Shown piece by piece: positions 4,509 through 5,371 of a stretch of DNA of 5,371 nt (positions are counted from its first letter, which is position 1; the number at the start of each line of letters is the position of its first letter). Below the pieces are notes generated by a model. It was not told the DNA's origin. It saw nothing but the letters and a program-made list of their open reading frames with translations, and did not search any database. The position numbers and the translations under genes are program-made. This DNA is from Candidatus Roizmanbacteria bacterium (lineage in GTDB: Bacteria > Patescibacteriota > Microgenomatia > UBA1406 > GWC2-37-13): NCBI GenBank assembly GCA_016206365.1, contig JACQRR010000065.1:1-5371 (forward strand), given 5' to 3'.

Positions 4509-5246
4509 TTATTGGGTTTTTGGCCGCCTTTGAGCAAGCGAATTTTTTTTGTTAACTTCTATTACAGTCTTTTCATACCACTTATCGTCTCCAAGACATA
4601 AGGCATGATATTTACAAGTTATAGCAGCCATGCTTATATCATATCTATTTTGGAATTTATTCCAGGCAATATTAGATTTAGGCTGTGGAGGAATATCTTT
4701 CTCAAGTGCGTCTTGAAAACTTTTTACTTTTTCCAGGTTTTTCAAAAACTCTTTATCTTCATACTCAATCGGGATTTCCAATCTCCTGTTTCCAGACCTT
4801 TCGACATATAAAATTTTAGCTTTTAAATGCGGAAAATTTTTCTTGAGAAAATAATGGTAGACGATAACTTGTAATCTGTGTTCGTCAAAAGGTTCAGGTT
4901 TATCTAGCTCATTGTCAAAAATCTGTTTTCCTGCACCTTTAATCTCATAAAGAATAAATTCGCCGTTTATTCTGACAATGGCGTCGTATTTGCCTGTAAT
5001 CCCAAAATCGTTCCAAGGGATAAATCGCTCCGGGCTAACGAGACTACCATCTTTCTGCCATTCTTCCAGTACCATTTTTTGAATCTTTTGGCCTTTTTCC
5101 TGAAGCCTGCCGAAAAGCTGCCAGATCTCGGCAATCCGAGGGTGAACAAGCGGCAGAGGTGCTTTCTTCTTTTTATAATATACGCCACTTGGGCAACTCG
5201 TCAGATCATTTGCAGAAATATAAAATTTATTTCTCGGAATTCCCAT
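4509..5246 (-). CDS. PD-(D/E)XK nuclease, Cas4/RecB-like
   Basis: This 245-aa protein has the order of motifs seen in Cas4/RecB-type nucleases. An N-terminal ISANDLTSCPSGVYYKK has C18. A helix RLQEKGQKIQKMVLEEW (47-63) has Gln56 at the place where RecB-like enzymes often carry the active-site His (GxxxH). GITGKYDAIV follows with D88, then FILYEIKGAG with E101 and K103, and QVIVY with Q126 and Y130. Near the C-terminus ITCKYHALC gives C211, H214 and C217. Cas4/AddB proteins use one N-terminal and three C-terminal Cys to bind a 4Fe-4S cluster. Here only three Cys are obvious, and H214 or nothing takes the fourth place. The core D-ExK is intact, so Mg2+-dependent DNA cleavage is likely. No cas genes or CRISPR repeats are nearby. 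It may be an exonuclease of a repair, mobile-element or phage-like module. Confidence 0.82.
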   Translation of the reverse strand: MGIPRNKFYISANDLTSCPSGVYYKKKKAPLPLVHPRIAEIWQLFGRLQEKGQKIQKMVLEEWQKDGSLVSPERFIPWNDFGITGKYDAIVRINGEFILYEIKGAGKQIFDNELDKPEPFDEHRLQVIVYHYFLKKNFPHLKAKILYVERSGNRRLEIPIEYEDKEFLKNLEKVKSFQDALEKDIPPQPKSNIAWNKFQNRYDISMAAITCKYHALCLGDDKWYEKTVIEVNKKNSLAQRRPKTQ

Positions 5247-5289
5247 GTTTATTGTTTTCGCTGATAAGATGTGAAAATGCCAAGTCCCG

Positions 5290-5319
5290 TTGACAATTTA
5301 CAAGACAGGCTTGTATAAT
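5290..5319 (+). promoter_or_regulatory. Near-consensus sigma70 promoter
   Basis: Exact TTGACA (5290-5295) and exact TATAAT (5314-5319) are separated by 18 bp. This is the best promoter in the window. It lies in the divergent gap upstream of the nuclease gene and points right, toward the ATG at 5332. Transcription should start near 5326, leaving a leader of roughly 5-6 nt. Confidence 0.85.
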
Positions 5320-5331
5320 ATATATATCACG

Positions 5332-5371
5332 ATGAGAGGACTACCAAAGGGTTTCGTCCCAAGGGAATGCC
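5332..5371 (+). CDS. Start of an unknown CDS, cut by the window end
   Basis: An ATG 12 nt after the TATAAT opens a frame that remains open to the window end: MRGLPKGFVPREC. No Shine-Dalgarno sequence is present; the promoter position alone supports the start. Thirteen residues are too few to assign a family. It is divergent from the PD-(D/E)XK nuclease, with 85 nt between the two start codons. Confidence 0.5.
   Translation, partial: MRGLPKGFVPREC

Noticed and set aside
4605..4811. Plus-strand ORFs opposite the PD-(D/E)XK nuclease
   Set aside because: They are shadows of a gene whose nuclease motifs are clear; they are Phe/Ile-rich without any motif.

Overview
The window is AT-rich, gene-dense bacterial DNA. 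It has short intergenic gaps, several very small proteins, and TATAAT boxes placed directly in front of start codons. The 84-residue protein that resembles a lone EF-Tu domain 2, and the GTCATTC-type dispersed repeats, are what one sees in Patescibacteria/CPR genomes. That assignment is an inference from gene style; there is no marker gene here. Full-length genes read through with the standard code and MFS ends on TGA, so the UGA=Gly code of some Patescibacteria (Gracilibacteria, SR1) is unlikely.

Left part (1-985): a plus-strand endonuclease/exonuclease/phosphatase-fold protein with an extended -10 promoter only 7 nt before its ATG. It converges on the next operon, and a 69-bp double-hairpin REPIN-like repeat fills the gap.

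Middle (985-3000, minus strand): a compact operon MFS drug-type transporter -> EF-Tu domain-2-like protein -> peptide methionine sulfoxide reductase msrA, with 38 and 4 nt between genes. The middle gene has an almost perfect Shine-Dalgarno sequence, which moves its start to an internal ATG. A palindrome covers the probable -10 of the operon.

The divergent intergenic region (3001-3219) carries the most structured item of the window: a 143-bp MITE-like element with GTAA-starting terminal inverted repeats and an exact 8-bp duplication of the flanking sequence. These are the hallmarks of IS66-family ends. Long imperfect arms inside it contain the widespread GTCATYCTGARCG-type repeat.

Right part (3220-5371): two tiny membrane proteins on the plus strand; a roughly 530-bp stretch rich in inverted repeats and possible gene remnants but without a convincing gene; an 80-aa unknown and a Cas4/RecB-like PD-(D/E)XK nuclease on the minus strand; and finally a near-consensus sigma70 promoter that launches a CDS cut off by the window end.

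No CRISPR array, tRNA or rRNA was seen. No obviously new multi-gene system is visible. The points most worth checking are the MITE, the recurring leaderless-type promoters and the nuclease with altered motifs.
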